Program-made: the position numbers and the translations under genes
Notes under the pieces: generated by a model
The model's database searches: none
Seen by the model: the letters and a program-made list of their open reading frames with translations, nothing else
Told to the model about the DNA's origin: nothing
In this document: positions 37,368 through 46,656 of the stretch, piece after piece
Layout: each line of letters starts with the position of its first letter
Numbering within the stretch: position 1 is the stretch's first letter
NCBI RefSeq assembly: GCF_001894925.1
Contig: NZ_BCXD01000009.1
Location: 1-64,000 of the forward strand
Length of the DNA: 64,000 nt
Source: Rhodococcus rhodnii NBRC 100604
GTDB lineage: Bacteria > Actinomycetota > Actinomycetes > Mycobacteriales > Mycobacteriaceae
Reading direction: 5' to 3'

Positions 37368-37412
37368 GAGGATTCGTGATCCCTTCGCGTCGCCTCGCCG
37401 TACGGGTCCGGA

Positions 37413-39602
37413 TCACCCTAACGGACGAGGCGCGTTTCGGGGCGGACGGCCCACGACGCGCAGCACCAGGAGTGTCGGTCCGTCGAGGTGGATCACGCTC
37501 CCCGCGGGAAGCGCATCACGGGAGGTGGGCACGCCGTCGGCCGTCGAGGAGTCGAACTCCGGGACCAGCGTGCCGTCGAACCACTCGGGCCGTCCGGTGC
37601 GCACCTCGGCCGCGGGACCCGCGTGTGCGACGACGAGCCTGCTGTCGTCGTCGGATGCCGCGCGAGGCGCCGCACACTCGATCCAGCTCTGCACGGTCAC
37701 GGCACCCGGAGAGTGCCACGACGCGTCGGTCATCTCGACGCCGTCGCGGTCGAACCACACCAGGTCGGGACGCGCGTCCGGTGCGGCGCGGCCGGAGAAG
37801 AACTCCGGTTGACGCAGCGCGGGGGAGACGCGGCGCAACGCGAGTGCGCGCGTGACGAAGTCGAGAAGGCCGTCGTCGGCGGCCTCCCAGTCGAGCGGCC
37901 ACGCATCCGCGACGGGTGTCTCCTCGGGGACGCAGTACGTGTTGTTGTTGCCGCCCGTCGAGGCGCCGAACTCGTCGCCCGCACGCAGCATCGGCGTTCC
38001 CGTCGAGAAGACGAGCGTCGCGAGCAGCGCCCGGACGTGCCGGCCGCGTGCGCGGACGACCGCGGGATCGGAGGTCGGGCCTTCGACTCCGTGGTTCACC
38101 GAGTGATTGTGATCCGTCCCGTCGCGGCTGTTCTCACCGTTCGCCTCGTTGTGCTTGCGGGTGTAGGAGACGAGATCGGTGGCCGAGAAGCCGTCGTGTG
38201 CCGTCACGAAGTTGATCGACGCCCAGGGGCGACGGCGGCCACCCCACGGTTCGAGCGGTCCGCCGAGATGGCCGACCCGTCGAGGATGGCCGAAGATGTC
38301 TTCGGAACCGGCGACGCGCGAGGCGAACTCGCCGACGACCTGCTCGCCGTTCCAGAACCTGCGCACGGTGTCGCGGTAGCGGTCGTTCCACTCGCTCCAC
38401 GCCGGCTCGAACGCGCCGAGCCCGTAACCGGTCCCGGTGGCGTCCCACGGTTCGGCGATCAGCTTGCACTGTGCCAGAACGGGATCCGTCGTGATCGCGG
38501 TGAGCAGGGCGCCGCGCGGATCGACGCTCGCGCCGCCACGCCGGGCGAGGGCCGTCGCGAGATCGAAACGGAAGCCGTCGACACCCATGACGGTGGCCCA
38601 GTACCGCAGGCTGTCGGTGATCATGCGCACGGCCACGGGCGAACTCGCGTCGATCGTGTTGCCGCACCCGGTGAGATCGACGTCGGCGCCGTCGGCGTCG
38701 AGCAGGTAGTAGCCGCGGCAGTCGAGGCCGCGCCAGCTCAGCGAGATGCCGTCGGTGCGTTCCTCGCACGTGTGGTTGTAGACGACGTCGAGGATCACCT
38801 CGATGCCCGCGCGGTGGAGCGCGGCGACCATCGCCCTGAACTCGCCGATCTCCTCGCCGGGACGCACCGCGTAGCCGGGGTGCGGTGCGAAGAAGCCGGC
38901 GGTCGAGTAACCCCAGTGGTTGCGCATCCCGCGACGGTGGACCGATTCCTCGGTCACGATCGCGTGCACCGGCATCAGTTCCACGGCGGTGACGCCGAGC
39001 CCCACGAGGTACTCGATCACGGCCGGGTGCGCGAGTCCGAGGTACGTTCCGCGCACTTCGCGGGGAATGTCGGTGCGGCGTGCGGTGAACGAGCCGACGT
39101 GGAGCTCGTAGATCACCGTCTCCTCCCACGGAGTTCGCGGGTGGGTCGTCTCGGCGGGTGTATCGGGCTCGGCGACGACCGACAGCGGCGTGTGCCCCCA
39201 CGAATTCACGTCGCTGCGTTCGCCGAACGGATCGGTCCCCGCGTACGCGCGCAGCGCCGCCCGGTCGCCGATCCGTCCCGTGACGCGCCGGCCCCACGGA
39301 TCGAGGAGCACCTTGGCGGGCGCGATCCGGACGCCGCGCCGCGGCTCCCACGGGCCGTGTGCGCGGTAGCCGTAGTGCCGTCCGGGACGTACGCCCTCGA
39401 CGACGCCGTGCCACACGCCGTACGTCTGCTCTGTCAGTGCGACGCGCTCCTCGCGTCCGTCGTCACCGAGCAGGCGGACGTCGACGGCATCGGCGTCGGG
39501 CGCGTGGACGGCGAACCGTGTCGCGCCGCCGCCGGCTACTCGCGAGTAGGTCGACCCGAGCGGAAACGGCGAGCTCGGCTCGGGTGTGCTGCGTACGGCC
39601 AC
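37413..39602 (-). CDS. glgX: Glycogen debranching enzyme (isoamylase-type)
   Basis: 729 aa from GTG with AGGA upstream; the same frame is open further upstream but no homology continues there. CBM48 lies at the N-terminus (GATRFAVHAPDADAVDVRLL), followed by the GH13 barrel. Catalytic regions: ILDVVYNHT, DGFRFDLA (nucleophile Asp), LIAEPWD (acid Glu) and FVTAHDGF. GlgX removes alpha-1,6 branches from limit dextrins during glycogen use. It is divergent from the ABC ATPase with a 51-bp gap. Confidence 0.96.
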   Translation of the reverse strand: MAVRSTPEPSSPFPLGSTYSRVAGGGATRFAVHAPDADAVDVRLLGDDGREERVALTEQTYGVWHGVVEGVRPGRHYGYRAHGPWEPRRGVRIAPAKVLLDPWGRRVTGRIGDRAALRAYAGTDPFGERSDVNSWGHTPLSVVAEPDTPAETTHPRTPWEETVIYELHVGSFTARRTDIPREVRGTYLGLAHPAVIEYLVGLGVTAVELMPVHAIVTEESVHRRGMRNHWGYSTAGFFAPHPGYAVRPGEEIGEFRAMVAALHRAGIEVILDVVYNHTCEERTDGISLSWRGLDCRGYYLLDADGADVDLTGCGNTIDASSPVAVRMITDSLRYWATVMGVDGFRFDLATALARRGGASVDPRGALLTAITTDPVLAQCKLIAEPWDATGTGYGLGAFEPAWSEWNDRYRDTVRRFWNGEQVVGEFASRVAGSEDIFGHPRRVGHLGGPLEPWGGRRRPWASINFVTAHDGFSATDLVSYTRKHNEANGENSRDGTDHNHSVNHGVEGPTSDPAVVRARGRHVRALLATLVFSTGTPMLRAGDEFGASTGGNNNTYCVPEETPVADAWPLDWEAADDGLLDFVTRALALRRVSPALRQPEFFSGRAAPDARPDLVWFDRDGVEMTDASWHSPGAVTVQSWIECAAPRAASDDDSRLVVAHAGPAAEVRTGRPEWFDGTLVPEFDSSTADGVPTSRDALPAGSVIHLDGPTLLVLRVVGRPPRNAPRPLG

Positions 39603-39653
39603 GGCTACCGATCCTGGTGCAACGGCGCCGGGAATGTGAGAGAAGATGGGGTC

Positions 39654-40475
39654 GTGGCGCAACCAGATCCCGATCTCCTCATCGAATTCGACGACGTCCT
39701 GCTCCGCCGTGGCGGCAACACTCTCGTCGGCCCGGTCTCCTGGAAAGTGGAGCTCGACGAGAAGTGGGTGATCCTCGGCCCGAACGGTGCGGGCAAGACC
39801 TCGCTGCTGCGGATCGCCGCTGCCGAGGTCCATCCGACCTCGGGCACCGCGCATCTGCTCGCCGAGACGCTGGGCCGTGTCGACGTCAACGAACTGCGCC
39901 CGCGCATCGGGCTGTCGTCGTCGGCGCTCGCGTCGCGGGTGCCCGCCGACGAGCGGGTCAGCGACCTCGTCGTCTCGGCCGGCTACGCGGTCCTGGGCCG
40001 GTGGCGCGAACGCTACGACGACCTCGACACCGAGCGTGCGATCGAGATGCTCGAGAGCCTCGGCGCCGAGCACCTGGCGGAGCGCACCTTCGGCACGCTG
40101 TCCGAGGGCGAGCGCAAGCGTGTGCTCATCGCCCGTGCGCTCATGACCGACCCCGAACTGCTGCTGCTCGACGAACCCGCCGCGGGCCTCGATCTGGGCG
40201 GGCGCGAGGACCTCGTGGCACGGCTGACCGATCTCGCCGCCGACCCCGATTCGCCCGCGACGGTTCTCGTGACGCACCACGTCGAGGAGATCCCGCCGGG
40301 CTTCACCCACGCGATGCTGCTCGGCGACGGCGCCGTCGTCGCGCAGGGACTGCTCGACGACGTCGTCACCGCAGAGAATCTCAGCACGACGTTCCAGCAG
40401 GAGATCCTGCTCGATCGCGCGGACGACCGCTTCTTCGCGCGCCGCGCCCGCACGCCGGGACGGCACCGCCGCTGA
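39654..40475 (+). CDS. ABC transporter ATP-binding protein
   Basis: 273 aa from GTG. Walker A GPNGAGKTSLL, signature TLSEGERKR, Walker B LLLLDEPAAGLD and switch His in VTHHVEEIP are complete. The C-terminal region (FQQEILLDRADDRFFARRAR) resembles soluble ModF/Rv3041c-like ATPases without an adjacent permease. The substrate, if it is a transporter at all, is unknown. The same gene stands between serB2 and the NUDIX gene in mycobacteria. Confidence 0.92.
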   Translation: MAQPDPDLLIEFDDVLLRRGGNTLVGPVSWKVELDEKWVILGPNGAGKTSLLRIAAAEVHPTSGTAHLLAETLGRVDVNELRPRIGLSSSALASRVPADERVSDLVVSAGYAVLGRWRERYDDLDTERAIEMLESLGAEHLAERTFGTLSEGERKRVLIARALMTDPELLLLDEPAAGLDLGGREDLVARLTDLAADPDSPATVLVTHHVEEIPPGFTHAMLLGDGAVVAQGLLDDVVTAENLSTTFQQEILLDRADDRFFARRARTPGRHRR

Positions 40476-40519
40476 CGGTCGAGTGATCTGGGTCTCGTCG
40501 GCGGGTGTAGGTTTCGCGC

Positions 40520-41305
40520 ATGAGCCCGGTCAAGGATGCGTCGACGGTCGTGCTGCTTCGTGACGGGGACGGCGGGCCCGAGGTCTTCCTGCTCCGCCGG
40601 GCCGCCGGGATGGAGTTCGCCGGCGGGATGACGGTGTTCCCGGGTGGGGGTGTCGACGCCACCGACGCGGAGGCCGACATCGCGTGGGTGGGCCCGGACG
40701 TCTCGTGGTGGGCGCGGCGATACGGGGTCGACGAACCGCGTGCGCAGGCGCTGGTCTGCGCGGCGGTTCGCGAGACCTTCGAGGAGTGCGGCGTACTGCT
40801 GGCGGGGCACACCGAGTCGAGCACCGTCGACGACACCCGGCCCTTCGCGGACGATCGGCGCGCGCTCGAGCGCCGTGAGCTGTCGTTCGCGCAGTTTCTG
40901 ACGCGGCACGATCTCGTTCTTCGTTCCGACCTGCTGCGGCCCTGGGCGAACTGGATCACGCCCGTCGGCGAGCGTCGCCGCTACGACACGCGGTTCTTCG
41001 TCGCGGCCGTTCCCGAAGGGCAGATCGCGGACGGGGAGACGAGCGAGGCGGACGACGTCCGCTGGTCGACAGCGGGCGACGCGCTCGAGACCTGGCGCGC
41101 GGGGGAGACGGTGCTGCTGCCCCCGACGTGGCGACAGCTGCGCGATCTCACCGAATTCGGTGCCGTCGAGGACGTGCTTGCGCAGGATCGGGCCGTCGAG
41201 CCGATCATGCCGACGCTCGTCGGCGAGCCCGGCGCGATCCGCGTCGACTTCCCCGACCAGGACGAGTACTACTCCGCCGTCACGCACCCGTGGGCGGCTC
41301 GCTGA
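40520..41305 (+). CDS. NUDIX hydrolase with insertion in the Nudix box (NUDT7/19-like)
   Basis: 261 aa, starting MSPVKDASTVVLLRDG. The first half of the box is FAGGMTVFPGGGVD; an insertion of about 50 residues (WVGPDVSWWARRYGVDEPRA) precedes the second half RETFEECGVLL. This split box is typical of acyl-CoA-type NUDIX hydrolases, so CoA esters are possible substrates. That would suit the next gene, an enoyl-CoA hydratase 65 bp downstream. Confidence 0.88.
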   Translation: MSPVKDASTVVLLRDGDGGPEVFLLRRAAGMEFAGGMTVFPGGGVDATDAEADIAWVGPDVSWWARRYGVDEPRAQALVCAAVRETFEECGVLLAGHTESSTVDDTRPFADDRRALERRELSFAQFLTRHDLVLRSDLLRPWANWITPVGERRRYDTRFFVAAVPEGQIADGETSEADDVRWSTAGDALETWRAGETVLLPPTWRQLRDLTEFGAVEDVLAQDRAVEPIMPTLVGEPGAIRVDFPDQDEYYSAVTHPWAAR

Positions 41306-41370
41306 AGGCGTGGCCCGGCCGCGGTGACTCGGGGCACAGTCGCGACGCCGCGCACGCTAACGTAGCGCGC

Positions 41371-42150
41371 ATGGCTGAATTCGTGACTCTCGAGGTCGAA
41401 GACGGTATCGGCACGATCCGGCTCGCGCGGCCGCCCATGAACGCGCTGAACCGGCAGGTGCAGGAGGAGCTGCGGGCCGCGTCGCGCGCGGCGACGGTGG
41501 ACGCAGCGGTGAAGGCCGTGATCGTGTACGGCGGTGAGAAGGTGTTCGCGGCGGGCGCCGACATCAAGGAGATGTCGGAGATGTCGTTCGCCGAGATGAG
41601 TGCCGTCGCCGGGGACCTGCAGTCCGCGCTGGGCGCGGTCTCCGAGATCCCGAAGCCCACCGTCGCGGCCATCACGGGTTACGCGCTCGGTGGCGGACTC
41701 GAGGTCGCGCTCTCGGCCGACTACCGCATCGCCGGCGACAACGCGAAGCTCGGCGTCCCCGAGACGCTGCTGGGGCTGATCCCCGGCGGCGGCGGAACGC
41801 AGCGGCTGGCCCGCCTGATCGGCCCGTCGAAGGCGAAGGACATGGTCTTCACGGGCCGCCACGTCCGTGCCGACGAGGCGCTCGCGATCGGCCTCGTCGA
41901 CAAGGTCGTGGCTCCCGACGACGTCTACGAGGCGGCGCGTGCCTGGGCCGGCCAGTTCACCGGTGCGGCGTCGCGCGCCCTCGCCGCCGCGAAGGCGTCG
42001 ATCGATCAGGGCCTCGACGTGGACCTCACGACCGGCCTGCGCATCGAGGTCGCGCAGTTCGCGTCGCTCTTCGCGACCAAGGACCGCGAGATCGGTATCG
42101 CGTCGTTCATCGAGAACGGTCCCGGTAAGGCCGAATTCGTCGGCGAATGA
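41371..42150 (+). CDS. Enoyl-CoA hydratase
   Basis: 259 aa, starting MAEFVTLEVEDGIGTIRL. The oxyanion-hole segments VFAAGADIKEM and ALGGGLEVALSADYRIA and the catalytic Glu in PETLLGLIPGGGGTQRL fit crotonases that hydrate trans-2-enoyl-CoA in beta-oxidation. It corresponds in position to mycobacterial echA17. The exact chain length is unknown. Confidence 0.94.
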   Translation: MAEFVTLEVEDGIGTIRLARPPMNALNRQVQEELRAASRAATVDAAVKAVIVYGGEKVFAAGADIKEMSEMSFAEMSAVAGDLQSALGAVSEIPKPTVAAITGYALGGGLEVALSADYRIAGDNAKLGVPETLLGLIPGGGGTQRLARLIGPSKAKDMVFTGRHVRADEALAIGLVDKVVAPDDVYEAARAWAGQFTGAASRALAAAKASIDQGLDVDLTTGLRIEVAQFASLFATKDREIGIASFIENGPGKAEFVGE

Positions 42151-42223
42151 GCAGGCCCGGCGCCTCGGCAGCGACGTCACCGGTCCGTTCACCCACCGGC
42201 TACCCATGAGTAGGATCGCCTCC

Positions 42224-43192
42224 ATGACAGCAAGCCCGAACGACCCGGCACCACGTCCGCACGCCACTGCCGACGAAGTCGAAGCCGCACGTCAGGACAC
42301 CAAGCTCGCCCAGGTCCTCTACCACGACTGGGAAGCGGAGACCTACGACGACAAGTGGTCGATCTCCTACGACGAGCGATGCATCGACTACGCACGGGGA
42401 CGTTTCGACGCCGCCGCGGGCGAGCAGGACCTGCCGTACGAGCGTGCCCTCGAGCTCGGCTGCGGTACCGGGTTCTTCCTGCTCAACCTCATGCAGTCGG
42501 GTGTCGCGGCGAAGGGCTCGGTCACCGATCTCTCGCCGGGCATGGTGAAGGTCGCGCTGCGCAACGCCGAGAACCTCGGCCTCGACGTCGACGGGCGCGT
42601 CGCGGACGCCGAGACGATCCCGTACGAGGACGACACCTTCGACCTCGTCGTCGGGCACGCGGTGCTCCACCACATCCCGGACGTCGAACAGTCGATGCGC
42701 GAGGTGCTGCGGGTGCTCAAGCCCGGTGGACGGTTCGTGTTCGCCGGTGAGCCGTCGACGATCGGCGACTTCTACGCGCGGTGGCTCGGGCGTGCGACGT
42801 GGGAGACGACGACCCGGATCACGCGGCTGCCCGCCCTCGCGAGCTGGCGCCGTCCGCAGGAGGAGCTCGACGAGTCCTCGCGTGCCGCGGCGCTCGAGGC
42901 GGTCGTCGACATCCACACGTTCGATCCGAGCGAACTCGAGCACATCGCCAAGGCCGCCGGTGCCGTCGACGTGCACGCCGAGACGGAGGAATTCGCGGCG
43001 GCCTTCCTCGGCTGGCCGGTGCGGACCTTCGAGGCCGCGGTTCCGCCCGAGAAGCTCGGCTGGAACTGGGCGAAGTTCGCCTTCGGCGGCTGGAAGGCGC
43101 TGACCTGGCTCGACGAGACCGTGCTCAAGCACGTCGTGCCGCGCAGCTTCTTCTACAACGTGATGATCACGGGCACCAAGCCCGCGAACTGA
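42224..43192 (+). CDS. Class I SAM-dependent methyltransferase
   Basis: 322 aa. ATG at 42224 (MTASPNDPAP) is preferred over an ATG five codons upstream because AGGA lies nine bases before it. Motif I is ALELGCGTGFFLLNLM, motif II region AETIPYEDDTFDLVVGHAVL, motif III LRVLKPGGRFVFAGE. The acceptor is unknown; C-terminal hydrophobic helices (WNWAKFAFGGWKALTWL) hint at a lipid or polyprenyl substrate. It is the equivalent of mycobacterial Rv3038c by position. Confidence 0.9.
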   Translation: MTASPNDPAPRPHATADEVEAARQDTKLAQVLYHDWEAETYDDKWSISYDERCIDYARGRFDAAAGEQDLPYERALELGCGTGFFLLNLMQSGVAAKGSVTDLSPGMVKVALRNAENLGLDVDGRVADAETIPYEDDTFDLVVGHAVLHHIPDVEQSMREVLRVLKPGGRFVFAGEPSTIGDFYARWLGRATWETTTRITRLPALASWRRPQEELDESSRAAALEAVVDIHTFDPSELEHIAKAAGAVDVHAETEEFAAAFLGWPVRTFEAAVPPEKLGWNWAKFAFGGWKALTWLDETVLKHVVPRSFFYNVMITGTKPAN

Positions 43193-43203
43193 CGCACCTC
43201 GTC

Positions 43204-44400
43204 GTGGGTTATTCGTTCACCGACGACGATCTGGTCGTGCTGACCTCGCCGGAGGGTCGTGACGCTCTCCGGCGGGTGTCGGACCGGCCGCTCACGCGGC
43301 AGACGCTGCTCGCCGACACCGCATGGGCGCGTGGCGAGTTCGGTGCTCGTGCCGGCGCACTGATCGAGACGGTACTGGCGCGCCGTCGTGCCTCGGGAAA
43401 GCTCGACGGTGCGGCGGAGTGGCTCGTCACCGACGACGCCGTGCAGCAGGCGACCGCGACTCCCGTCGCGGCGCGGCGCGCGCGGCGCATCGGGGCGCGG
43501 CCCGTGCACGACGTCACGTGCTCGATCGGAAGCGAGATCGCGCAGCTCGTGCAGGTGTCGCCGCTCGTCGTCGGCAGTGATCTCGATCCGGTCAGGGCCG
43601 CGATGGCCCGCCACAACGTGCCCGGCGCCGCGGTGCTGCGGGCCGACGCGCTGCGTCCCGCGACCCGGGACGTCGCGGTCGTCGCCGATCCCGGGCGGCG
43701 TGCCGGAGGACGGCGCAAGCACGATCCCGCCGCACTCGATCCGCCGCTACCGGCCCTGCTCGACGTCTACGGCGGACGCGATCTCGTCGTCAAATGTGCT
43801 CCCGGACTGGACTTCTCGTCACTGGACTTCGCGGGCGAGATCGAGGTCGTCTCGCTCGACGGCGGTGTGCGCGAAGCGTGCCTGTGGTCTGCCGGGTTCG
43901 CCGAACCCGGCGTCACGCGCCGGGCGAGCGTGCTGCGCACCGTCTCCGGGGGAGGCGTTGACGCCAGTGGCGTTCACACCGAGGAGATCACCGACGCCGA
44001 ACCCGACGACGTTCCGGACGGCGAACCGGGGGAGTGGATCGTCGATCCCGACGGCGCGATCGTGCGCGCGGGTCTCGTCCGGCACTGGGCCGCCCGGCAC
44101 GGGCTGTGGCAACTCGATCCGCGCATCGCCTATCTCACCGGTGACGCGGTGCCCGCCGGGGTGCGCGGATTCCGGATTCTCGACCGGGTGAAGTTCTCGG
44201 ACAAGGAATTACGTCGTGCGCTCGCGCGGCACGACGCCGGTGCCGTCGAGATCCTCGTGCGCGGAGTCGACGTCGACCCGGATGCGCTGCGGGTGCGGAT
44301 GAAGACGAACGGCGCGACGCCGCGCTCGGTCGTCGTGACCCGGCTGGGCCGCAATGCCGTGGCGTTCGTGTGCGAGCACGGCGTCGTGGCGGCTCCGTAG
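43204..44400 (+). CDS. Methyltransferase-fold protein with THUMP-like C-terminal domain
   Basis: 398 aa from GTG (no strong SD, start uncertain), 11 bp after the previous gene. A SAM-binding core is visible in DVTCSIGSEIAQLV and VVGSDLDPVRAAMARHNVPG; ADPGRRAGGRR replaces the usual NPPY motif. The last 100 residues resemble a THUMP-like RNA-binding domain (VEILVRGVDVDPDALRVRM). In mycobacteria Rv3037c occupies this place. The acceptor is not clear; rRNA or tRNA guanine, or a sugar, are both possible. Confidence 0.78.
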   Translation: MGYSFTDDDLVVLTSPEGRDALRRVSDRPLTRQTLLADTAWARGEFGARAGALIETVLARRRASGKLDGAAEWLVTDDAVQQATATPVAARRARRIGARPVHDVTCSIGSEIAQLVQVSPLVVGSDLDPVRAAMARHNVPGAAVLRADALRPATRDVAVVADPGRRAGGRRKHDPAALDPPLPALLDVYGGRDLVVKCAPGLDFSSLDFAGEIEVVSLDGGVREACLWSAGFAEPGVTRRASVLRTVSGGGVDASGVHTEEITDAEPDDVPDGEPGEWIVDPDGAIVRAGLVRHWAARHGLWQLDPRIAYLTGDAVPAGVRGFRILDRVKFSDKELRRALARHDAGAVEILVRGVDVDPDALRVRMKTNGATPRSVVVTRLGRNAVAFVCEHGVVAAP

Positions 44401-44415
44401 ACCGCGTCACAAGGG

Positions 44416-45756
44416 TCAGTCGATGGGGGAGCCGAAGACAAACACCTCGCCGATCGCGGTCGTCGTCACGATCTCGCCGTCCGGGCCTACGGCAGTACCG
44501 ACCGAGAAGCCGCGACCACCGGGAAGTGCTGCGGTGCTACGGGTCTCGCCGCTCGCGGTGTCGAACGTCAGCAGGGCCAGGCCGTCCTCGTCGCCCGACT
44601 CGGTGTCGCGAACGACGGTGTGCCCGACACCGCCGGACGACTGGGCAGGAACGCCCAGATGCACCACATCGTCACGGCGCCAGAGTTCCTCGGCGTCGTC
44701 ACCGGCGTCGCGCAGGCCCACCAGGGCGCCCGACTCGCCGCCGGCGACGACGATCGTGCCGTCGTCCGCGACCGAGGGTGAGCCGGCGGGAACATAGCCG
44801 ACGTCGTGCAGCCAGCGCGCCGTGCCGTCCTCCGCCGAGAGCGCCCACAGCGTGCCCTCCCGATCGTGGACGTAGATCGTCTCGCCGTCGGCGGAGAGCA
44901 CCGGAGCCGACGCGGGACCGCTCGGCAGCGCGCCGCTGTCCCATTCCTGCACGAGCGACGGCGTATCGCCACCGGAATAGCGCAGCCCGACGAGGATCGG
45001 CGCGGGTGCGCTAGGAGTGAACACCGACACGACGACCCGGCCGCTCGCTCCGTCGACCGCGGGAGCGAGCGCGACGGGGCACGCGTCGGTGCCGAGGAAG
45101 CACGCCTCGAGGTTCTCGCCCGGTGGCGGCGTCGCCGCCGGGCCGCCCGTGGGCTGCGGCAGCAGCGAGAGCGGCGGCGTCACGGCGAAACCGGTCTGCG
45201 TGTCGAGCACCTGCACCTGGCCGCGATGCGTGACGACGAGGACGTTGCCGTCGCCGGTGAACTGCGCGGGCAACGGCGTGCCGTCGACGAGAGTGCGCCA
45301 CCGGGTCTGGCCGTGTTCGGTGAACGAGACGAGGGTCCCGCCGTCGCCGACGTAGGCGTTCGCGACGCCGTCGAGCAGCGGCGCGGAGTCGGCGACCGAC
45401 GGCGCGAGCCGTGTGCACCACCGCTTGCGCTCGCTCGTGATCTGGAACGAGAACATGTTGCAGCCGGTCTCGGTGGCGGCCGTCTGATAGATCTGCCCGT
45501 TGGGTGCGACGGTCGGCGGCCGGGACGCGGTGCCGCCGAGCGGGCGTGACCAGTCGAACGCGGGATCGGCGGCGGCCTCGCGGGTGGTGGACGCACTGTT
45601 GCGGCCGTCCGCGTACACACCCTGCCAGCCGCCCTCGGCGTAGACGTCGTGGTGGGTGTCGCCGGAACCGCCGCACGCCGCGAGCAGCAGCGCCGACATC
45701 GTCACCGCGAGGATCGACGACCGTCGTGTGGACGCCGATCGCAGGGCGCGTCGCAT
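44416..45756 (-). CDS. PQQ-like beta-propeller lipoprotein
   Basis: 446 aa. The signal peptide ends in lipobox LAAC, so the protein is membrane-anchored outside. Repeated blades with the PQQ/WD-like pattern follow (GTLVSFTEHGQTRW, GQVQVLDTQTGF, GTLWALSAEDGTARWLHDVG, GEVFVFGSP). No enzyme residues for PQQ catalysis are evident. Such propellers are scaffolds, as in BamB. It lies where Rv3035 lies in mycobacteria, beside the glucan genes. Confidence 0.88.
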   Translation of the reverse strand: MRRALRSASTRRSSILAVTMSALLLAACGGSGDTHHDVYAEGGWQGVYADGRNSASTTREAAADPAFDWSRPLGGTASRPPTVAPNGQIYQTAATETGCNMFSFQITSERKRWCTRLAPSVADSAPLLDGVANAYVGDGGTLVSFTEHGQTRWRTLVDGTPLPAQFTGDGNVLVVTHRGQVQVLDTQTGFAVTPPLSLLPQPTGGPAATPPPGENLEACFLGTDACPVALAPAVDGASGRVVVSVFTPSAPAPILVGLRYSGGDTPSLVQEWDSGALPSGPASAPVLSADGETIYVHDREGTLWALSAEDGTARWLHDVGYVPAGSPSVADDGTIVVAGGESGALVGLRDAGDDAEELWRRDDVVHLGVPAQSSGGVGHTVVRDTESGDEDGLALLTFDTASGETRSTAALPGGRGFSVGTAVGPDGEIVTTTAIGEVFVFGSPID

Positions 45757-45775
45757 CGAATCCGTCCTCCGTGTG

Positions 45776-45823
45776 CTCGTGTCCTGGTGGCCCCGTGTTC
45801 CGGTGGGCTCGTGTCCCGGTGAC
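45776..45823. repeat. Imperfect 16-bp repeat, three copies
   Basis: CTCGTGTCCTGGTGG, CCCGTGTTCCGGTGGG and CTCGTGTCCCGGTGAC follow each other upstream of the propeller gene start. They look like slippage-derived repeats in the promoter region. Confidence 0.5.
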
Positions 45824-45902
45824 CCGAGGCAACAGACTATCCCTGTGCGAGGTCACAGGGCCGTGACGGGTCCGGGCGCGCAGGTCCGTACCCTGAACGG
45901 CT

Positions 45903-46646
45903 ATGACGAGCATGTGGGGCGCACCGCTGAGCAGCCGCTGGAAGGGATCGCGGCTGCGCGACCGTGACCAGGCCCGCTTCCTCACCCTCGCCTCGCTGAA
46001 ATGGGTTCTGCGCAACAAGGCGTACACGCCGTGGTACCTCGTGCGCTACGTCCGGCTCGCGCGATTCAAGCTCGCGAATCCGCACGTCGTCCTGCGGGGA
46101 ATGGTGTTTCTCGGCAGGCGCGTCGAGATCCACGCGACGCCGGAGCTGTCGCGGCTCGAGATCGGCCGGTGGGTGCACATCGGCGACGGCAACGCGATCC
46201 GGTGCCACGAGGGTTCGCTGCGCATCGGCGACAAGGTCGTCTTCGGCAAGGACAACGTCGTCAACACGTATCTCGACATCGAGATCGGCGCGTCGACGCT
46301 CGTCGCGGACTGGTGCTACATCTGCGATTTCGATCATCGGACGGAGGACGTCACGATGCCGATCAAGGATCAGGGAATCGTGAAGTCGCCCGTGCGGATC
46401 GGTCCGGACACGTGGATCGCCGCGAAGGTCACGGTGCTGCGCGGTACGCGTGTCGGACGTGGCTGCGTCCTCGGCGCCCACGCCGTGGTCAAGGGCGAGA
46501 TTCCGGACTACTCGATCGCGGTGGGCTCGCCCGCGAAGGCCGTCCGGAACCGCAAGCAGGACTGGGAGGCCGGCGCAGCGCAGCGGGCCGAGTACATCGC
46601 GGCGCTCGAGGACATCGCCCGCAAGAAGGCGTCGGGGAGCAGCTGA
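45903..46646 (+). CDS. Acyltransferase of the left-handed beta-helix (hexapeptide) family
   Basis: 247 aa, starting MTSMWGAPLSSRWKG. The hexapeptide repeats (LEIGRWVHIGDGNAIRCHEG, LRIGDKVVFGKDNVVN, VRIGPDTWIAAKVTVLRGTR, VGRGCVLGAHAVV) and the terminal SIAVGSPAKAVRN identify a trimeric LbH acyltransferase that transfers acetyl or succinyl from CoA. It stands beside the glucan genes, as Rv3034c does, so acylation of a polysaccharide is plausible but unproven. Confidence 0.9.
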   Translation: MTSMWGAPLSSRWKGSRLRDRDQARFLTLASLKWVLRNKAYTPWYLVRYVRLARFKLANPHVVLRGMVFLGRRVEIHATPELSRLEIGRWVHIGDGNAIRCHEGSLRIGDKVVFGKDNVVNTYLDIEIGASTLVADWCYICDFDHRTEDVTMPIKDQGIVKSPVRIGPDTWIAAKVTVLRGTRVGRGCVLGAHAVVKGEIPDYSIAVGSPAKAVRNRKQDWEAGAAQRAEYIAALEDIARKKASGSS

Positions 46647-46656
46647 GCCCCCGCGC

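Noticed and set aside
37413-40466. A 1017-codon frame that would fuse glgX with an N-terminal domain
   Set aside because: The extra 288 codons are antisense to the ABC ATPase gene and show no homology; glgX starts at the GTG at 39602.
37488-40475. A 995-codon plus-strand frame across glgX and the ABC gene
   Set aside because: Only the last 273 residues (ABC ATPase) are real; the rest is antisense to glgX.
45837-46481. 214-codon minus frame opposite the LbH acyltransferase
   Set aside because: Antisense to clear hexapeptide repeats.
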